A DNA stretch of 64,000 bases from Rahnella sp. AA (GTDB lineage: Bacteria; Pseudomonadota; Gammaproteobacteria; Enterobacterales; Enterobacteriaceae). Location: contig NZ_PITQ01000016.1 in assembly GCF_002834385.1 (NCBI RefSeq), positions 24,001-88,000 of the forward strand. Direction: 5' to 3'. The position numbers were made by a program, and so were the translations under genes. Shown piece after piece: positions 41,399 through 50,445 of the stretch (the stretch's first letter is position 1; each line of letters starts with the position of its first letter). The notes below the pieces were generated by a model. The model saw only the letters and a list, made by a program, of their open reading frames with translations, was not told where the DNA came from and did not search any database.

Positions 41399-42595
41399 TC
41401 AGGCAATCACACCAAGTTTTTTGCCAATCTGGATGAAGGCGCTGACCGCCTTTTCGATTTGTTCCGTACTGTGCGCGGCAGACATTTGTGTGCGGATACG
41501 CGCCTGCCCTTTCGGCACCACGGGATAGAAGAATCCGGTAACGTAAATGCCTTCCTGCTGAAGCAGCGCGGCAAATTCCTGTGCCAGCCGTGCTTCGCCA
41601 AGCATCACGGGAATAATGGCATGATCGGCCCCGGCCAGGATGAAACCGGCGGCGGTCATTTTTTCCCTGAAGAGCGTTGCATTACTCAGCAGCTTTTCAC
41701 GCAATTCATTACCCGCCTCAAGCATGGACAGAACTTTCAGGGAAGCAGAGACTATCGAAGGAGCTAAAGAGTTTGAAAAAAGATAAGGACGGGAACGCTG
41801 GCGTAGCCAGTCGATCACTTCCTGACGCGCCGCGGTATAGCCTCCGGATGCTCCGCCCAGCGCTTTGCCGAGCGTTCCGGTGATGATATCCACACGCCCC
41901 ATGACGTCGCAATATTCATGCGTTCCACGCCCTTGCGCGCCAACAAAACCGACGGCATGGGAATCATCCACCATGACCAGCGCATCAAAACGCTCCGCCA
42001 GATCACAAACGCCTTTCAAATTGGCAATGACACCATCCATCGAAAACACGCCGTCTGTCGCCACGAGAATATGACGCGCGCCGTCCTTTTTCGCCTGCTC
42101 CAGGCAAGCCTCAAGTTCGGCCATATTGTTATTGGCATAGCGATAACGTTTAGCCTTGCAAAGACGAACCCCGTCAATAATCGAGGCGTGATTCAGCGCG
42201 TCAGAAATAATGGCATCTTCTTCACCTAACAGCGTTTCAAATAAACCGCCGTTTGCATCAAAGCAGGAGGAATACAAAATGGCATCGTCCGTCCCCAAAA
42301 AATCCGCCAGACGATGTTCAAGTTCTTTGTGAGTATCTTGCGTACCGCAAATGAAACGTACCGACGCCATGCCAAAACCGTGGCTGTCGAGCCCTTCCTT
42401 GGCGGCCTGAATTAATTCCGGATGGTTTGCCAGCCCGAGATAGTTATTCGCACAAAAATTGATGACCGGCTTGCCGCCCGCGACTGACACTTCGGGCTGC
42501 TGGGGAGTGGTCAGAATGCGCTCTTCTTTAAACAGTCCTTCAGCCCTCGCCTGGTCAAGCTGATCTTCTAACTGGCGATAAAACGAAACAGACAT
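41399..42595 (-). CDS. kbl: 2-amino-3-ketobutyrate CoA ligase (glycine C-acetyltransferase)
   Basis: PLP enzyme that cleaves 2-amino-3-ketobutyrate with CoA to glycine and acetyl-CoA, completing threonine breakdown begun by Tdh. The 398-residue alpha-oxoamine synthase has [56 protein letters not shown] and the PLP-lysine motif [16 protein letters not shown] (about 238-253). The start at 42595 ([11 protein letters not shown]) follows AGGAG; the frame is open to 42646 but that extension has no support. It is divergent from hldD. Confidence 0.97.
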   Translation of the reverse strand: MSVSFYRQLEDQLDQARAEGLFKEERILTTPQQPEVSVAGGKPVINFCANNYLGLANHPELIQAAKEGLDSHGFGMASVRFICGTQDTHKELEHRLADFLGTDDAILYSSCFDANGGLFETLLGEEDAIISDALNHASIIDGVRLCKAKRYRYANNNMAELEACLEQAKKDGARHILVATDGVFSMDGVIANLKGVCDLAERFDALVMVDDSHAVGFVGAQGRGTHEYCDVMGRVDIITGTLGKALGGASGGYTAARQEVIDWLRQRSRPYLFSNSLAPSIVSASLKVLSMLEAGNELREKLLSNATLFREKMTAAGFILAGADHAIIPVMLGEARLAQEFAALLQQEGIYVTGFFYPVVPKGQARIRTQMSAAHSTEQIEKAVSAFIQIGKKLGVIA

Positions 42596-42792
42596 ACAGT
42601 ATTCTCCTGAAATGACCCATTCACGGAATACATTACTAATCTGCATACAAAATAACGATGAAACCGCTCACAATATCTTTGTTTTGCAGCATAGTTCACG
42701 CCTTACGGTCTGAAACACAAGAATGCATGTTATCGGACACCTTCCCAATGTGACCTTCATAATGAAGTGTTATGATATCGCCAACTGTATAG

Positions 42793-42811
42793 GTTGCGCA
42801 TGGTGCGCAAC
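42793..42811. repeat. Perfect inverted repeat upstream of hldD
   Basis: GTTGCGCA and TGCGCAAC separated by TGG, 26 bases before the hldD ATG. It lies downstream of a possible -10 (TATGAT at 42771), so it would be an mRNA leader hairpin of hldD or an operator. No known regulator is assigned. Confidence 0.6.
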
Positions 42812-42837
42812 TCTTCAAATGATTAAAGGTGAATCCC

Positions 42838-43770
42838 ATGATAATCGTCACTGGCGGCGCTGGTTTTATCGGCAGCAATATTATTAAATCGCTCAATGAT
42901 ATGGGATACCGCGATATTCTGGTGGTCGATAACCTGAAAGACGGAACCAAATTCGTTAATCTGGTTGATCTGGATATCGCGGATTACTGTGACAAAGAAG
43001 ATTTCATTGCCAGCATCGTTGCCGGCGACGATCTGGGTGATATCGACGCCATCTTCCATGAAGGCGCTTGCTCTTCCACCACCGAGTGGGACGGCAAGTA
43101 CATGATGGATAACAACTATCAGTACTCGAAAGATATCCTGCACTATTGCCTGGATCGCAGCATTCCTTTCCTTTACGCCTCTTCTGCCGCCACTTACGGC
43201 AGCCAGAGCACCAGCTTTGTTGAAGATCGTAAATACGAACAACCGCTGAACGTCTACGGCTACTCTAAGTTCCTGTTTGACCAGTATGTTCGCGAAATTC
43301 TGCCACACGCTGATTCGCAAATTTGTGGTTTCCGTTACTTCAACGTATACGGACCGCGTGAAGGCCATAAAGGCAGCATGGCCAGCGTGGCCTTCCACCT
43401 GAATAACCAGATCAAAGCCGGTGAAAATCCGAAATTGTTCTCAGGAAGCGAAGGTTTCAAACGCGACTTCATCTATGTGGGTGACGTTGCCGCCGTGAAC
43501 CTGTGGTTCTGGCAGAACGGCGTTTCCGGTATTTTCAACTGCGGTACCGGACGTTCAGAATCGTTCCAGGCCGTCGCGGATGCCGTGGTCGCGTACCACA
43601 AATCTGGCGATATCGAATACATTCCCTTCCCGGAAAAACTGAAAGGGCGTTACCAGTCCTTTACGCAAGCCGATATGACCGCGCTGCGTAATGCCGGCTA
43701 CGACAAACCGTTCAAAACGGTCGCTGAAGGCGTAACGGAATACATGAGCTGGCTTAACCGCACAGTCTAA
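42838..43770 (+). CDS. hldD: ADP-L-glycero-D-manno-heptose 6-epimerase
   Basis: Final step in making ADP-L-glycero-beta-D-manno-heptose, the donor for LPS inner-core heptoses. The 310-residue short-chain dehydrogenase/epimerase has the NADP motif [48 protein letters not shown], and the catalytic Y-x3-K pair in [14 protein letters not shown] (about 137-150), then [21 protein letters not shown] 42838 (AAAGGTGA upstream) gives the Escherichia length. It is first gene of hldD-waaF-waaC; waaF follows after 29 bases. Confidence 0.98.
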   Translation: MIIVTGGAGFIGSNIIKSLNDMGYRDILVVDNLKDGTKFVNLVDLDIADYCDKEDFIASIVAGDDLGDIDAIFHEGACSSTTEWDGKYMMDNNYQYSKDILHYCLDRSIPFLYASSAATYGSQSTSFVEDRKYEQPLNVYGYSKFLFDQYVREILPHADSQICGFRYFNVYGPREGHKGSMASVAFHLNNQIKAGENPKLFSGSEGFKRDFIYVGDVAAVNLWFWQNGVSGIFNCGTGRSESFQAVADAVVAYHKSGDIEYIPFPEKLKGRYQSFTQADMTALRNAGYDKPFKTVAEGVTEYMSWLNRTV

Positions 43771-43799
43771 GCCCGCTGATTGAGGAATGGATTAACGGT

Positions 43800-44849
43800 A
43801 TGAGAATACTGGTAATTGGGCCGTCATGGGTCGGTGACATGATGATGTCACAAAGTCTCTACCGCACTTTGAAGGCTGCGGATCCTGAAGCGCAAATCGA
43901 CGTGATGGCACCTGCATGGTGCCGTCCTTTGCTCGACCGGATGCCGGAAGTGCGCCAGGCTCTGCCGATGCCATTAGGCCACGGCGCTCTGGAATTAGGC
44001 GAGCGCCGCCGTCTTGGCATTTCGCTGCGTGGCGAACAATATCAGCGCGCCTTCGTGCTGCCAAACTCGTTTAAATCAGCTCTGGTGCCTTTCTTTGCCC
44101 ACATTCCCCAGCGCACCGGCTGGCGTGGCGAAATGCGTTATGGTCTGCTTAATGATCTGCGGGTTCTCGATAAGGCCGCCTTTCCTTTGATGGTTCAGCG
44201 CTATGCCGCGCTGGGCTATGATGCGAAGCAAATCCGCACCGCTGCCGACTTACCGCAGCCGATTCTCTGGCCAAAATTACAGGTGTCAGAAGCAGAAGTT
44301 GCGGCGGTGAAAACCTCATTTGCCGTCGGTGACAACAGGCCGCTTGTCGGTTTTTGTCCGGGTGCAGAATTTGGCCCGGCAAAACGCTGGCCGCACTATC
44401 ATTACGCCGCTCTGGCAGAAAAACTGATTGGTGAAGGCCAGCAGGTGGTGCTCTTTGGTTCGGCGAAAGACCATCCGGCGGGCGAACAAATCCGCCAATC
44501 TCTGACTGAAAATGCACAGCCTTTCTGCCTGAATCTGGCCGGTAAAACGTCGCTGGATCAGGCCGTTGTTATGATTGCCGCCTGTCAGGCGGTGGTCAGC
44601 AATGACTCGGGGCTGATGCATGTCGCTGCCGCACTGGATAAACCACTGGTTGCCCTGTACGGTCCGAGCAGCCCGGATTTCACCCCGCCGCTCAGCCATC
44701 AGGCCAAAGTTATCCGCCTCATCACTGGCTACCATAAAGTCCGTAAAGGTGATGCGGAAGAAGGCTATCACCAGAGTCTGATCGATATTCAGCCGGAGCA
44801 GGTTTATCAGGAATTAAGTCAGTTACTGAATTCAGGGAAGGAGCAGTAA
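43800..44849 (+). CDS. waaF: ADP-heptose--LPS heptosyltransferase II
   Basis: GT9 enzyme adding the second heptose to the LPS inner core on the cytoplasmic face of the inner membrane. The 349-residue protein begins MRILVIGPSWVGDMMMSQSLYRTLK (family N-terminus) and has FVLPNSFKSALVPFFAHIPQRTGW, a substrate loop PGAEFGPAKRWPHYHYA, and the donor-binding VSNDSGLMHVAAALDKPLVALYGPSSPDF. It overlaps waaC by one base (TAATG). The symbol is also written rfaF. Confidence 0.97.
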   Translation: MRILVIGPSWVGDMMMSQSLYRTLKAADPEAQIDVMAPAWCRPLLDRMPEVRQALPMPLGHGALELGERRRLGISLRGEQYQRAFVLPNSFKSALVPFFAHIPQRTGWRGEMRYGLLNDLRVLDKAAFPLMVQRYAALGYDAKQIRTAADLPQPILWPKLQVSEAEVAAVKTSFAVGDNRPLVGFCPGAEFGPAKRWPHYHYAALAEKLIGEGQQVVLFGSAKDHPAGEQIRQSLTENAQPFCLNLAGKTSLDQAVVMIAACQAVVSNDSGLMHVAAALDKPLVALYGPSSPDFTPPLSHQAKVIRLITGYHKVRKGDAEEGYHQSLIDIQPEQVYQELSQLLNSGKEQ

Positions 44850-45832
44850 TGCGGGTTCTCATCGTCAAAACATCGTCAATGGGTGACGTTCTGCATACTC
44901 TCCCGGCACTGACGGATGCCATGAAGGCTATTCCCGGGATCCGGTTTGACTGGGTCGTGGAGGAAGGTTTCACGCAAATTCCCGGCTGGCATCCGGCGGT
45001 AGATCGCGTTATCCCGGTAGCCATCCGGCGCTGGCGCAAAAACTGGTTTGGTTCTGAAACCCGCCAGCAACGCTGTGATTTCAAACGCGAATTGCAATCA
45101 CGGACTTACGATGCCGTCATCGACGCGCAAGGCCTCATCAAAAGCGCCGCGCTGATTACCCGTGTCGCCAAAGGCGAGAAGCACGGCCAGGACTGCAAAA
45201 GCGCACGCGAGCCTTTTGCCAGCTGGTTTTACAATCAGCGTCATGAAGTCGATAAAAAACAGCATGCGGTAGAACGTACCCGCGAGCTTTTTGCAAAAAG
45301 TCTGGGTTATGAGAAACCTGCGATTCAGGGCGACTACGCCATCGCCGCACGCTTCCTTTCACACCCACCGGCGGACGCCGGGCAGTATCTGGTCTTCCTT
45401 CACGCGACTACCCGGGCAGATAAACACTGGCCGGAAGAGCATTGGCGCGAACTGATCGGCCTGTTCAGTACGCAGAATATCCGTATCAAACTGCCCTGGG
45501 GCGCGGAACATGAATACCAGCGTGCACTGAGGCTTGCAGAAGGCTTCCCCTTCGTTGAAGTCTTACCAAAATTAAGCCTGCAAAATGTGGCCGACGTGCT
45601 GGCTGGTGCAAAAGCCGTGGTTTCAGTCGATACCGGCCTGAGCCATTTGACTGCCGCGCTGGATCGCCCAAATATCACACTTTACGGCCCGACAGATCCG
45701 GGGCTAATTGGGGGATATGGAAAGAATCAGTTTGTCCTGAAAGCAGAAGGCAATTCCCTGGAAAATCTGAAGGCGGAACAGGTCTTTGTTCGTCTTAACG
45801 AAATTCTTTCTGCAGAAAAGGAAATGAACTGA
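44849..45832 (+). CDS. waaC: ADP-heptose--LPS heptosyltransferase I
   Basis: GT9 enzyme adding the first heptose to Kdo2-lipid A. The 327-residue protein starts MRVLIVKTSSMGDVLHTLPALTDA and shows FDWVVEEGFTQIPGWHPAVD, VIDAQGLIKSAALITR (acid/base Asp in VIDAQG), LHATTRADKHWPEEHW and SVDTGLSHLTAALDRPNITLYGPTDPGLIGGYG. It is coupled to waaF by a one-base overlap and to the following GT9 gene by a two-base gap. Symbol also rfaC. Confidence 0.97.
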   Translation: MRVLIVKTSSMGDVLHTLPALTDAMKAIPGIRFDWVVEEGFTQIPGWHPAVDRVIPVAIRRWRKNWFGSETRQQRCDFKRELQSRTYDAVIDAQGLIKSAALITRVAKGEKHGQDCKSAREPFASWFYNQRHEVDKKQHAVERTRELFAKSLGYEKPAIQGDYAIAARFLSHPPADAGQYLVFLHATTRADKHWPEEHWRELIGLFSTQNIRIKLPWGAEHEYQRALRLAEGFPFVEVLPKLSLQNVADVLAGAKAVVSVDTGLSHLTAALDRPNITLYGPTDPGLIGGYGKNQFVLKAEGNSLENLKAEQVFVRLNEILSAEKEMN

Positions 45833-45834
45833 CC

Positions 45835-46938
45835 ATGAGCTACGTGATTATTTTCATTTTGCTGTGGCCGTTCAAAATGCTGATGAAGCCCTTTCGCCAG
45901 CGGAAAGGGCGAAACCTGGTCATACAAACCGCTAAGATTGGTGACTTTGTTAACATTACGCCATTACTAAAGCATTTAAGAAAATCTGATGTCCTGATCA
46001 GTAAAACTGTTTTACCCCTGGCTGAGCGGGATTCAACAATAGAGAACATCTATCTGATTGAGGATTTTAAAAAGTCCTTAATCAGCAAAATTCGTCTCGC
46101 GTTTAGCCTGCTCAACCGTTATGACAACGTGTATTTGTTGCAACCCAACAGCGTTAATGCCTTTTATGCGGCATTTTGTAATGCGAAGAAAAAAGCGTTT
46201 CTGATCGCTTATACCCGTAAGTGGTATCACGGTATTTTCTATCAGACAGCGGATATTGTCCGTCTGCATAAGAAAACGGATTTCACGCTGGAAAGTTATC
46301 TGAAGCTGGCGGATCCGGACCTCAGTGCTGAGAGTTATAAAAAACACGCGACTTTACCGTTATGGATACCCGAAGAAGTCTTGCCCGAACTGGCTAAAAA
46401 TACGTCGGTAAAAATTGGTATCAGCATCTCCGCAGGTAATAAGGCGAAGACTATTCCGACGGAGATATGGATAAAAATCCTCAGCTCTCTTGCTGGATTG
46501 CCTTGCAAGTTTTATGTTTTTGGCCCGGATAATGAACAAAAATATCTCGACAAACTGCTGGAAAAACTGAGTCGTCATGAAAACATCATTAGCTTAATTG
46601 GGAAGCTAAAATTGCATGAAGTGCCACATGCAATTTCACTGATGGATATGTATATAGCGTCCGATTCCGGTAATATTTATATCGCGGATGCCGTAAATGT
46701 TCCGGTGGTCTGCCTTGCAGGCCCCTGCGACCTGGCAGAACAGCACCCAACCTATGCGCCCTTAATTTTAACGCCAGAGGATGAAACGTTTACACCTGAG
46801 TCTTATATCTTCGCAGCGCCATATCAGTTCAGGCATAGCGCAGAGGAGCTCTTTTCGCTCAGTGATGCACAGTTGAATCAAATACGTTCATTTGTTATTA
46901 ACAACACCAGTCAGGAACAGAATCATGTCCAGCCATGA
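45835..46938 (+). CDS. GT9-family glycosyltransferase, unassigned (LPS core)
   Basis: A 367-residue member of the heptosyltransferase superfamily, not recognised as a named enzyme. An N-terminal hydrophobic stretch (SYVIIFILLWPFKMLMK) suggests membrane association. The core follows with RNLVIQTAKIGDFVNITPLLKHL, VYLLQPNSVNAFYAAF, IGISISAGNKAKTIPTEIW and ASDSGNIYIADAVNVPVVCLAGPCD. The typical donor-site SxDSG and phosphate-binding Lys are present, so it is probably active. It lies between waaC and a GT8 gene (14-base overlap), within a stretch visibly richer in A/T than its neighbours. It could add a further heptose or another sugar. Confidence 0.8.
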   Translation: MSYVIIFILLWPFKMLMKPFRQRKGRNLVIQTAKIGDFVNITPLLKHLRKSDVLISKTVLPLAERDSTIENIYLIEDFKKSLISKIRLAFSLLNRYDNVYLLQPNSVNAFYAAFCNAKKKAFLIAYTRKWYHGIFYQTADIVRLHKKTDFTLESYLKLADPDLSAESYKKHATLPLWIPEEVLPELAKNTSVKIGISISAGNKAKTIPTEIWIKILSSLAGLPCKFYVFGPDNEQKYLDKLLEKLSRHENIISLIGKLKLHEVPHAISLMDMYIASDSGNIYIADAVNVPVVCLAGPCDLAEQHPTYAPLILTPEDETFTPESYIFAAPYQFRHSAEELFSLSDAQLNQIRSFVINNTSQEQNHVQP

Positions 46939-47929
46939 ATATCTGAATTACCTCGAGCATAAAGAAGATCTCGTAAACAATTTGGAATTCTCAGCATTAC
47001 CCGTTGTTCATATCGCGTTTGGAATAAACAATGCATATGCTCGTGGTATGGGGATCACTATTTTTTCTATTCTGGAAAACAACCCGAGCCTGGCTTTTCA
47101 TGTTCACGTTTTTGGCAGCCCGCTCGATGAAAAATCAAAATTGCTGCTGCTTGAATTGGCAACAAATCACCCATTAGCCATAACTTGTTATGTCTTTCGG
47201 GAATCTGCTTTTTCCGATTTACCCCTGATGGGGCGCTATCCGCAGGCAATTTATTACCGTCTTTTCACACCGTATATTCTCTCTGAAGTCACCTCCAAAC
47301 TGATATACCTTGATGCTGACACACTCTGTTTAGGCAGCTATAAAGAGCTGCATGATACGGATATCAGCCATTATACTTTAGCTGCGGTTAACGATACCCA
47401 ACGGGCGAGAAACAAACTATGCCCGCAACTGGGTCTCAAAAGTGGTAACTATTTCAATTCAGGTTTTTTATACATCAACATCCCGCGATGGCTCGAGAAA
47501 AAAACAACTGAACGGATCATTAAAACACTTTCTCTTAGCGAGCAAGAGCTGAAATTCCCCGATCAGGACGCGCTAAATATTACACTCGAAAATGAAGTGT
47601 TATTACTTCCTAAGAAATACAATTTTATATGCGACATAATTTTAAACAAGGTCGGTAAGAGTGTCCCGGTGCCGCCAGATACCATCCTCATCCACTACAC
47701 GGGCAAATGCAAACCCTGGCATCTTTGGGGACTCGGGGAACTCTCGGCTATTTATGACCGATATTATGAAAAATCTCCCTGGCGCGCAGTGCCACACGAC
47801 ATGCCGGTTTCTTATAAAGAAATGAAGCGTTATGCACAGGCGCTCTGGCATGAACGCCAATACATGCCCAGCTTATGCTGGATGGCTAAGTATATGAATA
47901 ACAAAATTTTTGGAAAGACACCTTTATGA
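46925..47929 (+). CDS. GT8-family LPS core glycosyltransferase
   Basis: Member of GT8, which includes WaaI, WaaJ and WaaO of LPS outer-core synthesis; exact donor not predictable. The 334-residue protein has VVHIAFGINNAYARGMGITIFSIL (N-terminal donor region), the DxD motif in KLIYLDADTLCLGSYKEL (about 128-145), YFNSGFLYINIPRWLEK, PDQDALNI, and the C-terminal HYTGKCKPWHLWG (H..G..KPW signature of the family). ATG 46925 follows AGGAACAG and overlaps the upstream gene by 14 bases; the earlier in-frame start at 46892 is deeper in that gene. It overlaps waaL by ATGA. Confidence 0.88.
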   Translation: MSSHEYLNYLEHKEDLVNNLEFSALPVVHIAFGINNAYARGMGITIFSILENNPSLAFHVHVFGSPLDEKSKLLLLELATNHPLAITCYVFRESAFSDLPLMGRYPQAIYYRLFTPYILSEVTSKLIYLDADTLCLGSYKELHDTDISHYTLAAVNDTQRARNKLCPQLGLKSGNYFNSGFLYINIPRWLEKKTTERIIKTLSLSEQELKFPDQDALNITLENEVLLLPKKYNFICDIILNKVGKSVPVPPDTILIHYTGKCKPWHLWGLGELSAIYDRYYEKSPWRAVPHDMPVSYKEMKRYAQALWHERQYMPSLCWMAKYMNNKIFGKTPL

Positions 47930-49212
47930 TAAAGAATCTGATATCAGAGATAAAAACGTCGTCTTTTGACGATAAACTGGCGTCAGTATTTTTCTTATTT
48001 ATAACGATCTCCATCTCTTTCTTCATGTATTCCGGAGAGATCACCCGAAACTTTTTCTATATCACGACTTATATAGCGGTAATCTATGTTTTCTACATTA
48101 GCCTGCGGGTAGAAAAGAAAATTCACTTCTACCCTATTGCATGGGTTGTTTTTTCTTTAGGCATAAGTAAATTACTTTGGGTTATTCTTACAACAAACCA
48201 TCAGTATCCCTTGATTGCTTATCATTACCAAATTAGCGGTAAACGACTCATTTTGGCAGCATTTATCCTGTATGCCATTGAACATAACATGCACAAATGG
48301 AAAATCCCCACGCTGACAGTACGCGCGGGCATCTCCATTATGACATTACTGTTTATCACTATATCCGTTATTCGCGTTATTATTTATTTAAAAACGGGCG
48401 AGAGAATTAAAATAAACTCCGATGCGCCCACATCAGGGGCTTATACCTTTACTATTTTCTCCCTGTTGGTCATGTACAGCCTTAAATATCATGCATTAAA
48501 ACATTACCGGCTTATTTGCCTGATTGTTATGACGATGACGTTTGCTGTCCTTGCCGCAACCGAAACTCGATCGGCAATTATGTTATTTACACTGGTTAGT
48601 GCCGGGAGTGTAATTTACGATTTTTCAAAAAGCTCCAACACGTCAAAGATAATATACGGCTTTGCCATTGCCAGTTTAATCATTGCTGCTGTGATTTCAG
48701 GCCATCCTTATTACAATAAAGTGCTTAGCCGAATCGATAATCTTCACAATGAAGTAACGTCTTATGATGAAGGCAACCGTAATACCTCTGTAGGGGCCCG
48801 TTTTTCTATGTGGCGTGCAGGAATAGATGCCTTCAGGCAGCATCCGTTCGGCCAGTCTGCTGACAGTCGCAATGCACTGGCGACGACTTTCATTACTCAG
48901 CATGAAGGGGGAAATCCGGAAGCACTGCGTAATCTGCAATTCCATTTGCATAATGACATCATCGATACAATGTCGCTGCAGGGGATTTTGGGGGCTATTA
49001 TCATGGTGCTGTTCTTTGCCGTATTGTTGATCTATCCCTTCAAACTGGTACCGAAAGGATACGAGTTTCTATTACTCTCTGTTCCGGTTATTTACTTCAG
49101 CCAGGGTGATACGCAATTTTATAATCGTGAGACGCCATACTTTATTGTTTTGGTGCTGGGTTATCTGCTGATGTTAAGAATGCGAAGCCATAACCCATTA
49201 AAAAAGCAATGA
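47926..49212 (+). CDS. waaL: O-antigen ligase
   Basis: Inner-membrane enzyme that transfers undecaprenyl-linked O antigen to the lipid A-core in the periplasm. The 428-residue protein has about 11-12 hydrophobic segments, a short Arg-rich middle segment (AATETRSAIMLFTLV) and one large periplasmic loop (about 270-345) holding GARFSMWRAGIDAFRQHPFGQSAD and LQFHLHNDIIDTMSLQGILGAI. The Arg and His in these motifs are the features conserved in ligases of the Wzy_C type. Sequence identity among WaaL proteins is low, so the call rests on topology, motifs and locus. It is coupled to the upstream GT8 gene by a four-base overlap. Confidence 0.85.
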   Translation: MIKNLISEIKTSSFDDKLASVFFLFITISISFFMYSGEITRNFFYITTYIAVIYVFYISLRVEKKIHFYPIAWVVFSLGISKLLWVILTTNHQYPLIAYHYQISGKRLILAAFILYAIEHNMHKWKIPTLTVRAGISIMTLLFITISVIRVIIYLKTGERIKINSDAPTSGAYTFTIFSLLVMYSLKYHALKHYRLICLIVMTMTFAVLAATETRSAIMLFTLVSAGSVIYDFSKSSNTSKIIYGFAIASLIIAAVISGHPYYNKVLSRIDNLHNEVTSYDEGNRNTSVGARFSMWRAGIDAFRQHPFGQSADSRNALATTFITQHEGGNPEALRNLQFHLHNDIIDTMSLQGILGAIIMVLFFAVLLIYPFKLVPKGYEFLLLSVPVIYFSQGDTQFYNRETPYFIVLVLGYLLMLRMRSHNPLKKQ

Positions 49213-49277
49213 TTTTTTCGGGCCGTGGATCTCGCACGGCCCGGTGCATGCCAGCCTTATCAGTGGAAATGTGTGAT

Positions 49278-50285
49278 ATGACCCTTACAACGACATCCGA
49301 AGACATTAAGCTCAGCGCAATTATCCCTATGTATAATGCAGGGGCGATGTTTCGAAACTTTATGGATTCGCTCGTCGCTCAGACATTAAATAGCCTCGAA
49401 ATTATTATCGTTAATGATGGCTCAACGGACGGTTCAGATCAGATTGCACAAGAATACGCTGAACGATATCCGCATATCCGGGTCATTACCCAAACTAACG
49501 GCGGCGTTTCGCGCGCGCGCAATTCGGGCCTGGATATCGCCAGAGGTCAATATGTTACCTTCCCGGATGCTGATGACATCATCTACCCTGACATGTACAA
49601 AACACTGATAGATATGTGCGAGCAGGATGATTTGGATGCCGCACAATGTAATGGCGAACGCTATTTCGTGGGTTCTGAAAAAGTAAAACCAATAATACCC
49701 ACGGATCGCTTAACCTCTACCGGCCTGCTGGATGGTGCCACCTGGTTGAAAACTGCGCTGGCCACCAACCGTTATTTACATGTGGTCTGGCTGGGCGTTT
49801 ATCGTCTGGAACTCATTAAGAAGAAAGGGCTTTATTTTGAACCGGGATTGCATCATCAGGATATTCCCTGGACGACAGAGTTCATGTTCAATGCCCGTCG
49901 CGTAAAATATACCCAAGAAGTACTTTATCGTTATTACATTCACGGTCAGTCAATCAGCAATCAAAAACGAACCGGAATGAAAAATGCTGAGTATCAAAAA
50001 CATTATCTGAAAATAGCTAAAATGCTTGATGAGCTGAATGAGCGCTATAAAGATCAGGTAAAGATATATTCCGAATTCCCACGACAAGTCACCCGTGAAG
50101 CGCTGACAGTGTGCCATTCGATCCGCCGCGAGCCGGATCCTGCGGCCCAAAAAGCCATGATTGAAGATATTTATACCTCCGGCACGCGCAGAATAATGCT
50201 CAAAAACGCCCGTGGACTCAAACAGTGGTGGCAATTATTGCTGTGGCTGAAACGCCTCCATAGCCTGCGGAAAAAACTCGCTTAA
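49278..50285 (+). CDS. GT2-family glycosyltransferase, unassigned (LPS core)
   Basis: Inverting GT-A transferase of 335 residues; not identified as a named gene. It has the classic GT2 start KLSAIIPMYNAGAMFRNFMDSL, IIIVNDGSTDGS, the DxD motif GQYVTFPDADDIIYPDMY (about 88-105), and a HHQDIPWTTEFMFNARRV block (ED-like acceptor motif). The C-terminus is basic (LKQWWQLLLWLKRLHSLRKKLA), perhaps a membrane-binding amphipathic helix. ATG 49278 follows GGAA; the frame is open to 49209 but without a good site. A 160-base structured gap, not a simple operon junction, separates it from waaQ. Confidence 0.85.
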   Translation: MTLTTTSEDIKLSAIIPMYNAGAMFRNFMDSLVAQTLNSLEIIIVNDGSTDGSDQIAQEYAERYPHIRVITQTNGGVSRARNSGLDIARGQYVTFPDADDIIYPDMYKTLIDMCEQDDLDAAQCNGERYFVGSEKVKPIIPTDRLTSTGLLDGATWLKTALATNRYLHVVWLGVYRLELIKKKGLYFEPGLHHQDIPWTTEFMFNARRVKYTQEVLYRYYIHGQSISNQKRTGMKNAEYQKHYLKIAKMLDELNERYKDQVKIYSEFPRQVTREALTVCHSIRREPDPAAQKAMIEDIYTSGTRRIMLKNARGLKQWWQLLLWLKRLHSLRKKLA

Positions 50286-50298
50286 GACGTTTCAGAAA

Positions 50299-50387
50299 GA
50301 GATGATTCTTTTATGTTCATCTCTGGATTATAACTACTTCATAAACGAAGTTATTTATCTTTCTATATCAGGAAGATAAATAGCTTC
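50299..50387. repeat. Three hairpins in the gap between the GT2 gene and waaQ
   Basis: (a) GAGATGA (50299-50305) and TCATCTC (50317-50323). (b) ACTTC (50336-50340) and GAAGT (50347-50351). (c) A 15-bp stem from GAAGTTATTTATCTT (50347-50361) to AAGATAAATAGCTTC (50373-50387), with one G-T pair. Stems (b) and (c) share the GAAG segment and cannot both form. No T run follows (c), so a simple terminator is unlikely. Confidence 0.65.
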
Positions 50388-50445
50388 ACAGCTTTCGATT
50401 CTTCACCTAAAATCGACTCACTATATTCTAATATCAGATAATAGA

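Noticed and set aside
49209-49277. N-terminal extension of the GT2 gene giving an ATGA-type junction with waaL
   Set aside because: The extra 23 residues are unlike a GT2 N-terminus, and a better-placed ATG with GGAA lies at 49278.
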